DNA of 64,000 bases, from the NCBI RefSeq assembly GCF_940677205.1, contig NZ_OW712331.1, positions 1,612,001-1,676,000 on the forward strand. Reading direction: 5' to 3'. Shown here in pieces: positions 9,205 to 18,527 of this stretch (position 1 is the first letter of the stretch; each line of letters opens with the position of its first letter). Under the pieces are notes generated by a model. The model searched no databases, was not told where the DNA came from, and saw only the letters and a list, made by a program, of their open reading frames with translations. The stretch comes from [Clostridium] colinum. Its GTDB lineage: Bacteria > Bacillota > Clostridia > Lachnospirales > CAG-274. Position numbers and translations under genes: made by a program.

Positions 9205-11820
9205 TTAAAATTTTACAGATATATTTTTAAGTTTATTTTTATTACATTCAACACAAATAATATTATCTTTAATTTCTGCTTTTTTAATATATTTTTCATT
9301 TAAATTAACTTCTTCTGCTAATTTTATACTTTTATTAAATACTAAATTTGTATTATTTATTTTTTCATTTGGATTATACATTCTTACTATAACTTTATCT
9401 TCTTTTTCTGCTTTTTTAACAATACTTAATACTAAGTCTTTATTATCTGCTTCAAACAAGCTAAAACTATAAGGTGTATTAATTTCAGGTTGATTTAATT
9501 TCATAGCATTATATGGCATTTTATTGTACGTTACTAAAGGTGTTAAATATTCTTTAGCAAATGCAGGTATTTTAGCTTCAAATGTACCGCCTTTATGTGT
9601 TGTAATTGCAAAATTTATTTTTATATTGCCTATCATTTGAGAATCTGGTGTAGGCAATTTTATACCAGATGGTCTACCAGGACGTCTTACTAATTCTTCT
9701 TTACCTAAAAATCCAACACTTCTAAATAATGTTATTGCTATTGTGTCATATTTATCCCCCACTATTTCAAATTCTCTTGTACTATTTGTAAAAATAGCTA
9801 TGCCACTGTTTTCATTACAAACTCCAACAAATGTAAGCATAGGATAAATAGCATCTGGTCTTTCACTCCAGTTTTCCTTTTCCCATACATTTATAGCATC
9901 ATCTACTACATCTCTTTTTATATATCCAAACTGATTATCTGATATAGAAAATTTAGCTGCTATATTAGTTGGTATATAAACTCTTGTTCTTTGGTCTTTT
10001 GCATTATTTGTTATATCAAATTTTACATCAATTAAAGGTTTATCATTAGGTATATCTACTACTATATCAAAATTTATATAGCTATTTAAATCACCCTTTT
10101 TCCTACTTTCTATATCACTAGGAACATCTAGCTTATAACTTATTTTTATTGTATTATTAAATCTATTTTTTGTTATTTCTGATTTTGCTTTAACATTTTT
10201 ATTAAAAATAAGTTTTTCATTAGCCAGTGGTGAAAAATCATATTCATCTCCTGCATCTGCTCCATTTTCTATAAGTAATACGTTATCAAATATTTTATCT
10301 AATTTTTTATCATATATTTTTAATGTACCATTTTTATTTACTGTTATGTTATAAAAATCATTATCTACTTCTGTATATTGTTCATATTGATTTTCGTTCA
10401 TATTTTCACTTTGTTCTATAAAATAACACTTATATCCCATAGCCGGTATTTCATCTAAAAACTCTAATGTATATTCCATAAATGGTTCATAATCACCATA
10501 ATGTACTATTTGTCTGTCAATAATACCTGCATCTATTTCCTCTTTATATATAACGTCAAAATCTAAATATTTATTGTTTTCATCATAAAGCATAAATTTT
10601 TTCATTTTTGTTATAACAGTAGCTCTTACTTTTTCTTTTCTTTTATATGGCAATAAATTAAATACTACTAATTTATCAAGAGTTATATCTAAGCCCATAG
10701 CATCTGTTATTTTTCTTTTATAAAAATCTATTAATCTATCTGTTTTTTCTTCAGCCAATATAAATCTATTTAAAATTTCATAATGAACCTTATCAGAACA
10801 ACAACAACCAATACTATCATGTGCATGATTTTTCATTATTTCTTTCCATATAAGCTCTATAAGACCGTGATGATATTCAACCCCTAAGCTATAAGCAAGT
10901 GTTGCAAGTGGCTCTAAAATGTTAGTTATTTTAGATTCTATCCTAGCATTTAGGGCTTTTATATCCATTCTTGTAGAAAAAATACTTCTATGCACTCTCA
11001 TATATTTGCCATCTAAAAATTCTCTACTTATTGTGTCTAAATTTTCATTTTTTTCAAGTTCGTTAAATATATTTTCATACCTACTTAAGAAAAATTCTTT
11101 ATCTGGATAACATTTTTTAAGCTTTTCTATAACTTCAAATATATTTTTTTGTATAGGCATTTGGTCGTGCCCATTAGGCAATATTAAATTTTTTGTAGTT
11201 GCCCCTTTTTCAAGAACAGGAAAATATTTATCCATTCTAGCTTTAAGATGTTCTTCTTCTAATGGCAAATATTTACCTATTGCATATCCTAAAGGTAAAA
11301 TCTGTGCTAACACTTTAGACCCATCATCTGATTGCCAATAAAATTCTGTTTTATTAGTTCCTTTTCTTTCAGAACAACCACGCCAAAACATAGTATATTT
11401 TATATCAAACCCATTTAATATTTGAGGTAATTGTGATGTTTGCCCAAAAGAATCTGGCAAATAACCTATTTTCATATAATCACCAAACTCTTCACAATCT
11501 TTTATACCATATAATAAATTTCTTACAATAGACTCTCCACCTACTACCATTTCATCTGTTTGTGTATACCAAGGTCCTATTATTAATTTACCTTTTTGAA
11601 CAAGTTTTTTTATCCTCTCTTTATTTTCAGGCTTAACAGCAAAATAATCTTCTAAAATTGCCGTTTGACCGTCTAATACATAAAAAGGATAATCATCATT
11701 ATTCTCTAGCATATGTAAAATTTCTTCCATATTATTTATAAGTAAAATTCTAGACTCTTCTGTAGAAAAATACCATTCTCTATCCCAATGCATATGTGGA
11801 ACTATGTGTACTTTTTTCAT
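9205..11820 (-). CDS. mngB: Alpha-mannosidase, glycoside hydrolase family 38 (MngB-like)
   Basis: 871-residue cytoplasmic GH38 enzyme (no signal peptide). The N-terminus MKKVHIVPHMHWDREWYFS carries the zinc ligands His11 and Asp13. The nucleophile Asp123 lies in GYLPDSFGQ. The conserved HAHDSIGCCC motif follows at about residue 345, then the long beta-sandwich domains. It starts 15 bases after the PTS gene, with GGGGG before ATG, so the two are cotranscribed. In E. coli the same pair (MngA PTS and MngB) imports 2-O-alpha-mannosyl-glycerate as a phosphate and splits it to mannose-6-phosphate and glycerate. By analogy this enzyme acts on a phosphorylated mannoside. The exact sugar is inferred from context; another alpha-mannoside is possible. 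Confidence 0.85.
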   Translation of the reverse strand: MKKVHIVPHMHWDREWYFSTEESRILLINNMEEILHMLENNDDYPFYVLDGQTAILEDYFAVKPENKERIKKLVQKGKLIIGPWYTQTDEMVVGGESIVRNLLYGIKDCEEFGDYMKIGYLPDSFGQTSQLPQILNGFDIKYTMFWRGCSERKGTNKTEFYWQSDDGSKVLAQILPLGYAIGKYLPLEEEHLKARMDKYFPVLEKGATTKNLILPNGHDQMPIQKNIFEVIEKLKKCYPDKEFFLSRYENIFNELEKNENLDTISREFLDGKYMRVHRSIFSTRMDIKALNARIESKITNILEPLATLAYSLGVEYHHGLIELIWKEIMKNHAHDSIGCCCSDKVHYEILNRFILAEEKTDRLIDFYKRKITDAMGLDITLDKLVVFNLLPYKRKEKVRATVITKMKKFMLYDENNKYLDFDVIYKEEIDAGIIDRQIVHYGDYEPFMEYTLEFLDEIPAMGYKCYFIEQSENMNENQYEQYTEVDNDFYNITVNKNGTLKIYDKKLDKIFDNVLLIENGADAGDEYDFSPLANEKLIFNKNVKAKSEITKNRFNNTIKISYKLDVPSDIESRKKGDLNSYINFDIVVDIPNDKPLIDVKFDITNNAKDQRTRVYIPTNIAAKFSISDNQFGYIKRDVVDDAINVWEKENWSERPDAIYPMLTFVGVCNENSGIAIFTNSTREFEIVGDKYDTIAITLFRSVGFLGKEELVRRPGRPSGIKLPTPDSQMIGNIKINFAITTHKGGTFEAKIPAFAKEYLTPLVTYNKMPYNAMKLNQPEINTPYSFSLFEADNKDLVLSIVKKAEKEDKVIVRMYNPNEKINNTNLVFNKSIKLAEEVNLNEKYIKKAEIKDNIICVECNKNKLKNISVKF

Positions 11821-11835
11821 AAATTATCCCCCTTT

Positions 11836-13746
11836 TTATTGTGTAATTTTTTTCATTTTTTGTTTTCTAGTTATTATTAATAATATCGCTGATATTATTG
11901 CACCTATTACTGCTGAAAAAAACCATATAGAAGCTTCTAATAAAGTAGACATATTACTTTCTAAAAGTGCTAAAGAAAATATACCAGCACCTGGAACTTG
12001 AAGCCCAATGTTAAAATATGCAACAATAGCTCCTGTAACGGCAGACCCTGTAACTAACGATGGTATAACTCTTATAGGGTCTTCTATCATAAAAGGTATT
12101 GCACCTTCTGTTATACCTGCAAGACCTAATATCCACGTTTGTTTACCAATTTCTTTTTCAGAATCAGTAAATATTTTTTTATTAAAAAGAGTTGCAAATG
12201 TAATACCAAAAGCAGAAACCATTTTTACAGATGCAAAAACTGCATAAGGAACAAAATTACCACTTGCAATAGAGCCAATAGCAAATGTATAAGCCGCTTT
12301 ATTTATAGGTCCTCCCAAGTCAAAAGAAACCATAGCTCCAATAATAGCTCCTAAAATTATTGCATTAACACCTGTTAACCCATTTAACCAGTCTATTAAA
12401 GAATTATTTAAAAATGCAATAGGTTTTCCTATTAAAAATAACATTATACATCCTACTATAAGTGAGCCAAAAACAGGATAAACCCAAAAACTAACAAATC
12501 CTGCAAGAGTACCTTTTGCTGGTATATATTTTTTTAATAGCCTAATTGTATAACCTGCTACTAAACCGCCAACCATACCTCCAAGGAAACCGCTTCCTAT
12601 TAAATCTGCGGCTATACCAGCTGCAAATCCAGGTCCAAGCCCAGGTTTTTCTGCTAAAGAATATGACATATAAGCTACAAGTACTGGTGTCATTAATGTG
12701 CCTAACATACCACCAGATAGCTTTCTAAGTTGCCAAAGCCAAGAACCTTCTTGGTTATATAACTCTTGTAGCCCAAAAGCTTGAGATATTAAAACTGCCG
12801 CTGCAAGTATCATCCCACCTGCTACTATTATAGGTATTATATAGGATGCACCTGTAAGTATTGCCGATTTTATGTCTTTTTTAAAAGATGATTTATTTGT
12901 TTCTTCTATATTTGTTGTTTCTATATATTCTCCTTTACCTTGTTTTTCTGCTATTTCTAAGACTTCTTTTATAAGCTCTTCGCCTCTTTTTAAAGGTTGT
13001 GCAACTGCTGTTTTAAGGCTAGGAAGATGATTAAATCTTTCTGTATTTTTTGGTGCTACATCTGTTGCATATATTATTGCATCTGCTTTTTTTATTAAAT
13101 CTGGAGTATGTTGGTCTTCTATTCCATTTGCACCTTGCTTTTCTACATAAACATCTACTCCTAATTTTTTTCCTGCTTTTACAAGAGCATCTGCCGCCAT
13201 ATAAGTATGTGCAATACCAGCAGGGCAAGCTGTTATAGCAAGTATTGTTTTATTTAGCTTTTGTATATTTTCTACAACTTCTTCTTTTTTATCTTCATCT
13301 ATTTTTTCATATAATTCTTTTGGAGTTTTGGATTTTAATAAATTATTTTTATAGTTTTCATTAGATAGCCTTGTTACAAGCTCTGATAAAACTCTAAGAT
13401 GTGTATCACCTGCTTCACTTTCTGGTATAGCAAGTAAAAATATTAAATTTACACAATTATTTGGGTCTAGACTTTCCCAATCATCAATAGCTCCATCAAC
13501 TGTCATAACAGCAAAAGATGCTTCTTTTACTGCATTGGATTTGCCGTGAGGTATTGCCAGTCCACCTTCAAACCCTGTTGGTGAAAGAGTTTCTCTGTGT
13601 AATACTGCCTTTAGATATTCTTCTTTAGAATGTAATTTTCCGCTTTCATCTAGCTTATTAACCAAAAATTCTATAGCTTCTTTTTTAGTTTTAATTTTTT
13701 GGTTAATAAATACAAGATTTTCATTTGTAATATCACTTAACCTCAT
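11836..13746 (-). CDS. mngA: PTS system fructose-family EIIABC, probable mannosylglycerate transporter (MngA-like)
   Basis: 636-residue fused sugar transporter. The N-terminal EIIA (about 1-150) has the phosphorylated His67 in GGLAIPHGK. EIIB (about 165-270) has the phosphocysteine Cys174 in AITACPAGIAHTYMAADAL. The C-terminal EIIC (about 290-630) is the membrane channel with many hydrophobic segments and the signature GGMVGGLVAGY. Energy comes from PEP through EI and HPr. Pairing with a GH38 mannosidase copies the E. coli mngA-mngB arrangement, although fructose-family EIIs also carry fructose or mannose. A palindrome overlapping its -35 region (13795-13818) and a neighbouring RpiR gene suggest induction by the sugar phosphate. 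Confidence 0.88.
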   Translation of the reverse strand: MRLSDITNENLVFINQKIKTKKEAIEFLVNKLDESGKLHSKEEYLKAVLHRETLSPTGFEGGLAIPHGKSNAVKEASFAVMTVDGAIDDWESLDPNNCVNLIFLLAIPESEAGDTHLRVLSELVTRLSNENYKNNLLKSKTPKELYEKIDEDKKEEVVENIQKLNKTILAITACPAGIAHTYMAADALVKAGKKLGVDVYVEKQGANGIEDQHTPDLIKKADAIIYATDVAPKNTERFNHLPSLKTAVAQPLKRGEELIKEVLEIAEKQGKGEYIETTNIEETNKSSFKKDIKSAILTGASYIIPIIVAGGMILAAAVLISQAFGLQELYNQEGSWLWQLRKLSGGMLGTLMTPVLVAYMSYSLAEKPGLGPGFAAGIAADLIGSGFLGGMVGGLVAGYTIRLLKKYIPAKGTLAGFVSFWVYPVFGSLIVGCIMLFLIGKPIAFLNNSLIDWLNGLTGVNAIILGAIIGAMVSFDLGGPINKAAYTFAIGSIASGNFVPYAVFASVKMVSAFGITFATLFNKKIFTDSEKEIGKQTWILGLAGITEGAIPFMIEDPIRVIPSLVTGSAVTGAIVAYFNIGLQVPGAGIFSLALLESNMSTLLEASIWFFSAVIGAIISAILLIITRKQKMKKITQ

Positions 13747-13765
13747 AACTATTTCCTCCTAAAAT

Positions 13766-13818
13766 AATATTTTTTATATTTATATTGTTATATTATTACA
13801 AAAAATATTATTTGTAAT
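13766..13818 (-). promoter_or_regulatory. Promoter of the mngA-mngB operon with overlapping palindromic operator
   Basis: On the minus strand a TTGTAA -35 and a TATAAA -10 with 17 bases between them precede mngA. The -35 is part of a perfect 8-base inverted repeat, ATTACAAA and TTTGTAAT, with 8 bases between the arms (13795-13818). The position suits a repressor that blocks RNA polymerase; the adjacent RpiR-family gene is the obvious candidate. Confidence 0.5.
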
Positions 13819-13823
13819 AAAAA

Positions 13824-13864
13824 AAAATGTTTTTATTATATATATACAACAATAAAAACATTTT
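13824..13864 (-). terminator. Terminator of the RpiR regulator gene
   Basis: A 14-base inverted repeat (AAAATGTTTTTATT and its complement) with a 13-base loop lies 19 bases after the regulator's stop codon. It is followed on the minus strand by a long T-run. Confidence 0.8.
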
Positions 13865-13882
13865 AAGATTATTTGTGTATTT

Positions 13883-14614
13883 TTACACAATTAATATAAC
13901 CTTTTCTAATATAGCTCTTAATATGATAAGAAAAGAAATATTGTTCTGTATTTCATAATTATTTAAACTTATGATTTGTGAATAACAATATAAATTTATA
14001 TCTGACATAGTTTGTAAAGTATTTTTACCAATATTAGTTAATGATATTATGTTACATTCTTTTTGCTTTGCAATTTGTGCAATTTCTATTAACTCTTGTG
14101 TTTCTCCGCTTTGACTTATAAGAAAAATAGTTGCATTTTTATTTAATTCGTGTATCTTATATATTAATTCATGTCTTTGATTAAAAAATAATACACTATT
14201 TAATACTATTTTTAACTCTTTGTAAAAAATTTCTGCTATTAAAATATTTTGACCTTTACCATATATAATTATTTCTTTAGATTTTTTTAATAAATATGCT
14301 GTTTTTTCAATTATATCTTTATCTATTAGGTTTATTGTGTTAAAAATACTATCTTCTAGACTATTATTTTTTGTTCTTATATATCTTTTGTCTATTTCTT
14401 CTTTTAATAATATTTTCATTTCAGAAAAACCAGTATAATTTAACTTTTTACAAAATCGCATAATACTATTGGGTGCTAAATATAATTTTGATGCAAGCTC
14501 TTTTACCGTCAATTTACAAACTTCATTTTTATTTTTTAATATATAGTCCACAATTATATTTTCTGTGTTATTAAGTTTATTTTTGTATTTTTGTATTCTA
14601 TCTTCAAATACCAT
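13883..14614 (-). CDS. RpiR/MurR-family transcriptional regulator of the mng locus
   Basis: 243 residues. The N-terminal HTH_6 domain (about 1-75, with TVKELASKLYLAPNSIMRFCKKLNYTGFSEMK) binds DNA. The C-terminal SIS sugar-isomerase-like domain (about 100-220, KEIIIYGKGQN and FLISQSGETQELIEIA) binds a phosphosugar. RpiR proteins repress or activate sugar-use genes in response to the sugar phosphate. The gene lies directly upstream of the PTS-mannosidase pair on the same strand but has its own terminator, so it forms a separate unit. E. coli uses a GntR-type MngR for the equivalent system, so the regulator type differs. ATG start behind GAGGAG. Confidence 0.85.
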   Translation of the reverse strand: MVFEDRIQKYKNKLNNTENIIVDYILKNKNEVCKLTVKELASKLYLAPNSIMRFCKKLNYTGFSEMKILLKEEIDKRYIRTKNNSLEDSIFNTINLIDKDIIEKTAYLLKKSKEIIIYGKGQNILIAEIFYKELKIVLNSVLFFNQRHELIYKIHELNKNATIFLISQSGETQELIEIAQIAKQKECNIISLTNIGKNTLQTMSDINLYCYSQIISLNNYEIQNNISFLIILRAILEKVILIV

Positions 14615-14847
14615 AATAACTCCTCAAAAGTTAGCTTGTTAATTTTTTATAAATTATAACAAATTGTTTAAAAATAAGCAACTTTCATTTTTTATATTAT
14701 AATCTTAAAGTCTTATATTTTAATACAACTATATATAAATCAAATACTTTTTACTATTTTTCTAATATTTATATTTTTATTAATAATAAAACTAGCCATC
14801 TCAACCCCACTTTTTATAAAGTATAATATATTTATTATATAAAAATT

Positions 14848-15777
14848 TTAAATTATCCCTTTTTCTTTAGAATATTCTCTTATTTCTTCATCTGTCTTTA
14901 CTCTATCATATTTACTTTTAATTTTTTTAAGTTTTATATCTTCTAAAATATTATTAATAAAATCTTTAAAATCATTATTTTCACAAACTAATCTATCTAT
15001 TGTATCCCAATCTAGATTAACTTTTTCTTTAGCTGGTAAAATTATTTCACTTTCATAAATATTTTCAGGGTTTAACTCAATTATACCTATACCAAAAGCA
15101 TTATTTAATCTTCTAAGCTCATCAATAAGACATTCTTCTTTACTCATCTTTAATACTACTAAATATCCTTCATTAGCCCAACTCGAATTTGATACTGCTT
15201 GAAAATAATATTCTCTTAAATTACTAAAATTTAAATCTATTTTTAATTCAAATGAGTATAATTTATATGTATTCTGTTTAAAATCCGACTGTATTTTTAA
15301 TGTAGCATCATCATAATCTTCAAAAGGAAAATATACCCCTACAATATCTGGATGTAACCATTTATTATAACCTTTTTTATCTTTTTTAGATTTTTCATGA
15401 TATATAGTTTTTGTATAACATTTAAAATGTTCATCTAAATTTACAAATGTAGATAATAATAAATGTAACTCTCTTTCATTAAATTTATTTTTTTCATTAC
15501 TTTCTATGTCTATATCACAATTAATATTTTTATCAATTTTTTTATCTTTTAAAAAATATAATCCTCTATCAACCTTTATAAATTTACTATTTTCATTTTT
15601 TTTAATATCACTAACTAATTGTGCTGATAAAGTTTTTTCTGGGGTTAAACCATTGCTTCCAACCTTATCAAATAGTCCTTCTTTTTTAGATTTTTCTAAT
15701 ATTTCAATAGTGGTTAAAGGCTTATCAGATTTTTCTAAAATATCTGTTGCTAAATTTAAAAACGTATATTTTTTCAA
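14848..15777 (-). CDS. HARE-HTH protein with a PD-(D/E)XK-like nuclease domain (HrgA-like, orphan)
   Basis: 309 residues. The N-terminus (about 1-78: FLNLATDILEKSDKPLTTIEILEKSKKEGL and LVSDIKKNENSKFIKVDRGLYFL) is a HARE-HTH winged helix, found in ASXL, RNA polymerase delta and restriction-linked proteins. The C-terminal half shows HPD at 142-144 followed by ELK at 177-179, then QAVSNSSWANEGYLVV. This fits a PD-(D/E)XK nuclease core (Asp144, Glu177, Lys179). It resembles the COG2958/HrgA family known from restriction islands, but no methyltransferase or specificity gene is nearby. It is alone, flanked by AT-rich gaps. Function unknown; it may be a DNA-modification-dependent nuclease or a regulator. 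The fold assignment is by eye. Confidence 0.6.
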   Translation of the reverse strand: MKKYTFLNLATDILEKSDKPLTTIEILEKSKKEGLFDKVGSNGLTPEKTLSAQLVSDIKKNENSKFIKVDRGLYFLKDKKIDKNINCDIDIESNEKNKFNERELHLLLSTFVNLDEHFKCYTKTIYHEKSKKDKKGYNKWLHPDIVGVYFPFEDYDDATLKIQSDFKQNTYKLYSFELKIDLNFSNLREYYFQAVSNSSWANEGYLVVLKMSKEECLIDELRRLNNAFGIGIIELNPENIYESEIILPAKEKVNLDWDTIDRLVCENNDFKDFINNILEDIKLKKIKSKYDRVKTDEEIREYSKEKGII

Positions 15778-15955
15778 AAAATCACCTCTAATAATAGTAT
15801 TTTATAACATTATAATCATAAAAATAATACTAAACATAAATAAAATATATTTATATTTTAAACTATTAATTTTTAATACTATAACTAAAGATTATAAATA
15901 TATTTTTTTATTATTAATCTTATAAATATTCAAATTAATCTTAAACATAGTAAAA

Positions 15956-15984
15956 ACAAAGATAAAATAATATTTTATCTTTGT
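15956..15984 (-). terminator. Terminator of the rpiR-to-rpsA operon
   Basis: A 29-base near-perfect palindrome, ACAAAGATAAAATA with its complement, is followed on the minus strand by TTTGTTTTTACT. It lies 27 bases beyond the IspH-RpsA stop codon. Confidence 0.8.
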
Positions 15985-16010
15985 TCATATTATAAATTTA
16001 AAAATTTTTA

Positions 16011-17915
16011 TTATTCTTCGTTATTTTCATCTTTTAAGCTATCAACTTCTTTAATGCTTAAGCTAATTTTTTTATTATCTGCATCTATTTCAGTAATTTT
16101 AGCTTTAACAACTTGACCAATAGATAAGGCTTCTTCTGGTTTTGCAATATGTTTTTGACAAATTTGTGATATATGAACAAGACCATCTACGCCTTCTTCT
16201 AACTCTACAAATGCACCAAAATCTACAATACGTACAACTTTACCTTCTACTATGTCTGAGATTTTATATTTGTCTTTAACTAAAACCCAAGGATTTTTTT
16301 CTGCGTCTTTTAAAGAAAGAGAAATTTTATTTTTATCTTTATCTACTTCTAAAACATATACAGTAACTTTATCGCCTTCTTTTAATACATCACTAACTTT
16401 TTTAACTCTTCCCCAAGAAAGTTCAGATATATGGATAAGACCATCTACACCACCAAGGTCTACAAATGCACCAAAATCTACAATACGGCTAACATTACCT
16501 TCTATTTTATCGCCAACTTTAATATTATCATAAACTTTAGCTTTAGCTTCATCTTCCATAGCTTGAACAAGCTCTCTTCTACCAGCTATTATACGACGTT
16601 TAGCTTTGTTAAATTCTATAATGTTAAAGTCAAGCTCTTGGCCTTTAAAGCTATTTAAATCTTGAACAAATTTATTTGATATTTGTGAAGAAGGAACAAA
16701 TACTCTAACATTATTAATATTAGCTATAAGTCCACCTTTTATAACATCTACTATTTTTCCTTTTAATACTGTTTTATTATTAAATGCTTCTTCTAATTCT
16801 TCAAAGCCTTTGCTCATTTCTAATCTTTTTCTAGATAAAACTACATTTCCGTCTCCATCATTTACTTTTACAACAAATACATCTATTTCGTCGCCAACAG
16901 AAACTTCGCTTTTTAAATCTACATTAGGGTCGTTAGAAAATTCTGATTTTTCTATAACACCATCTGCTTTATATCCAAGGTTTACAAACACTTCATTGTC
17001 TGTAACTCTTATGACACTTCCTTTTACAACATTACCACTATGTAATGTTTTAAAACTTTCATTTAACATTTCTTCAAAAGACATATTTTCCATTTCACTC
17101 ATTTTATTTAAAGCCTCCTTTATTATAGCTGGTGGTGTTGATGCACCAGCAGTTATACCAATTTTAACATTTTTTTTCAAAATATTCAACTGTAAATCTT
17201 TAATACTTTCACATAAATAAGTATTTTCACAATTTTTTTTGCAAATTTCAAACAATTTTTGTGTATTTGAGCTATTATTATCACCCAAAACTATCATATA
17301 ATCTACTTTCTTAGATAATTCTAAAGCCTCTTTTTGTCTTTCATTAGTAGCATTACATATAGTATTAAATACTTTTATTTTATCATTGTCTATTATATCT
17401 AATAGCTTTTGAAAAGTTGTAATATCAAAAGTAGTTTGAGAAACTAATATATAGTCTTTGTCTTTTTCTATATTTAATTTATTAAATTCTTCTATACTAT
17501 TTGCTATTAAAGCTGTATTATCACAAAAACCATTTATTCCTATTACTTCTGGATGATTTTTATTACCTATAATTATAATATTTTTACCATTTTTATAATT
17601 TTCATCAACAATTTTATGAATTTTTTTTACAAATGGACAAGTACAGTCTATATATTCTATATTTTTTTGTTCTAATAATTTATATACACTAGGCGGTACA
17701 CCGTGAGAACGTATTATTACCTTACCATTTATATCATTTTCTAATGTTTCTATTATTTCTACATTTTGTTTTTCAAGGTCTTTTACTACATTTTTATTGT
17801 GTATAATAGGTCCATATGTATATATTTTATCATTTTTTGATTTATCATACACACAGTCTACTGCCAATTTTACCCCAAAGCAAAAACCAGCAGATTTCGC
17901 AAGTATTATTTCCAT
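16011..17915 (-). CDS. ispH: Fused 4-hydroxy-3-methylbut-2-enyl diphosphate reductase (IspH) and ribosomal protein S1
   Basis: 634-residue fusion. Residues 1-285 are IspH/LytB, the last MEP-pathway enzyme, making IPP and DMAPP with a [4Fe-4S] cluster. Its three cluster cysteines are seen in [10 protein letters not shown] (Cys12), DCTCPF and [11 protein letters not shown], with the catalytic His/Glu regions SHGVPPS and NKNHPEV. From about residue 297 come four S1 RNA-binding repeats, the last two with [19 protein letters not shown]-type signatures. The fusion is known from many Clostridia. I start at the ATG at 17915, preceded by AGAAAGGG; the upstream in-frame ATG at 17945 lies inside plsC. 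Last gene of a five-gene operon. Conserved cysteines argue that both halves work. Confidence 0.93.
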   Translation of the reverse strand: MEIILAKSAGFCFGVKLAVDCVYDKSKNDKIYTYGPIIHNKNVVKDLEKQNVEIIETLENDINGKVIIRSHGVPPSVYKLLEQKNIEYIDCTCPFVKKIHKIVDENYKNGKNIIIIGNKNHPEVIGINGFCDNTALIANSIEEFNKLNIEKDKDYILVSQTTFDITTFQKLLDIIDNDKIKVFNTICNATNERQKEALELSKKVDYMIVLGDNNSSNTQKLFEICKKNCENTYLCESIKDLQLNILKKNVKIGITAGASTPPAIIKEALNKMSEMENMSFEEMLNESFKTLHSGNVVKGSVIRVTDNEVFVNLGYKADGVIEKSEFSNDPNVDLKSEVSVGDEIDVFVVKVNDGDGNVVLSRKRLEMSKGFEELEEAFNNKTVLKGKIVDVIKGGLIANINNVRVFVPSSQISNKFVQDLNSFKGQELDFNIIEFNKAKRRIIAGRRELVQAMEDEAKAKVYDNIKVGDKIEGNVSRIVDFGAFVDLGGVDGLIHISELSWGRVKKVSDVLKEGDKVTVYVLEVDKDKNKISLSLKDAEKNPWVLVKDKYKISDIVEGKVVRIVDFGAFVELEEGVDGLVHISQICQKHIAKPEEALSIGQVVKAKITEIDADNKKISLSIKEVDSLKDENNEE

Positions 17916-17931
17916 TTTTTCCCTTTCTATA

Positions 17932-18519
17932 TCATTTGTTTTCATCTATTAGTTTTTCTATTTCTAGCATAATTTCTTCTGTCATTTTATTTAAAAGCTC
18001 TGTTTTTGGTTTTTGCCCTTTATATTTTTCAAAAGAAATAGGCTTACCTATATTAACTATTACTTTACCTTTATTTTGATAATTGGCCGTAATACCAATA
18101 GGTACAACATCTACACCACTTTTTAAAGCAAATAGTGATACACCATTTTTAGCTTCGGCGCTTTCACCTTCTTTAACCCTTGTTCCTTGAGCAAAAATAC
18201 CTAAAGCTCCTCCATTTTTTAAAAGATTTATACTAAATTTTAGTGCATTTATGTCTGTTCCTTCCCTATCAACTGGAAAAGCTGCTAACTGATGCATCCA
18301 AAAGTTTTTAAACTTAGTTGCAAAAAGCTCTTTTTTTGCAAAATAGTGTATTTTTCTATTTATACTGCTACATACAATAACTGGGTCAAAGTTGCTAGAA
18401 TGGTTTGAACAAAATATTACACCACCCTTTTTTGGTACATTTTCTTTGCCCTTTACTGTTACTTTAAATTTTAGTCTAGTGTAGATTATAAGACCAACCA
18501 TTGCCATATAATAAAACAT
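17932..18519 (-). CDS. plsC: 1-acyl-sn-glycerol-3-phosphate acyltransferase
   Basis: 195-residue PlsC-family enzyme that adds the second acyl chain to lysophosphatidic acid to give phosphatidic acid at the membrane. The NHSSNFDP motif (His40 and Asp45 of HX4D) is catalytic. FPVDREG and [10 protein letters not shown] are the phosphate-binding blocks II and III, and VDVVPIGI is block IV. One N-terminal hydrophobic helix is present. The cmk-plsC-ispH order is a common Firmicute arrangement. ATG behind AGGTGAAG. Confidence 0.92.
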   Translation of the reverse strand: MFYYMAMVGLIIYTRLKFKVTVKGKENVPKKGGVIFCSNHSSNFDPVIVCSSINRKIHYFAKKELFATKFKNFWMHQLAAFPVDREGTDINALKFSINLLKNGGALGIFAQGTRVKEGESAEAKNGVSLFALKSGVDVVPIGITANYQNKGKVIVNIGKPISFEKYKGQKPKTELLNKMTEEIMLEIEKLIDENK

Positions 18520-18527
18520 ATCTTCAC

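Noticed and set aside
12008-13238. Several plus-strand frames opposite the PTS gene and a minus-strand frame at 13031-13228
   Set aside because: All overlap the conserved EIIABC frame; compositions are unlike proteins (for example Cys/Arg-rich) and none has a start site.
14848-15777. Restriction-modification locus
   Set aside because: No methyltransferase, specificity subunit or helicase is found within several kilobases; only the single HARE/nuclease-like gene is present.
17915-17945. Longer IspH-RpsA start at 17945
   Set aside because: That ATG lies inside plsC, and the AGAAAGGG site is placed for the ATG at 17915, which also gives the normal IspH N-terminus.
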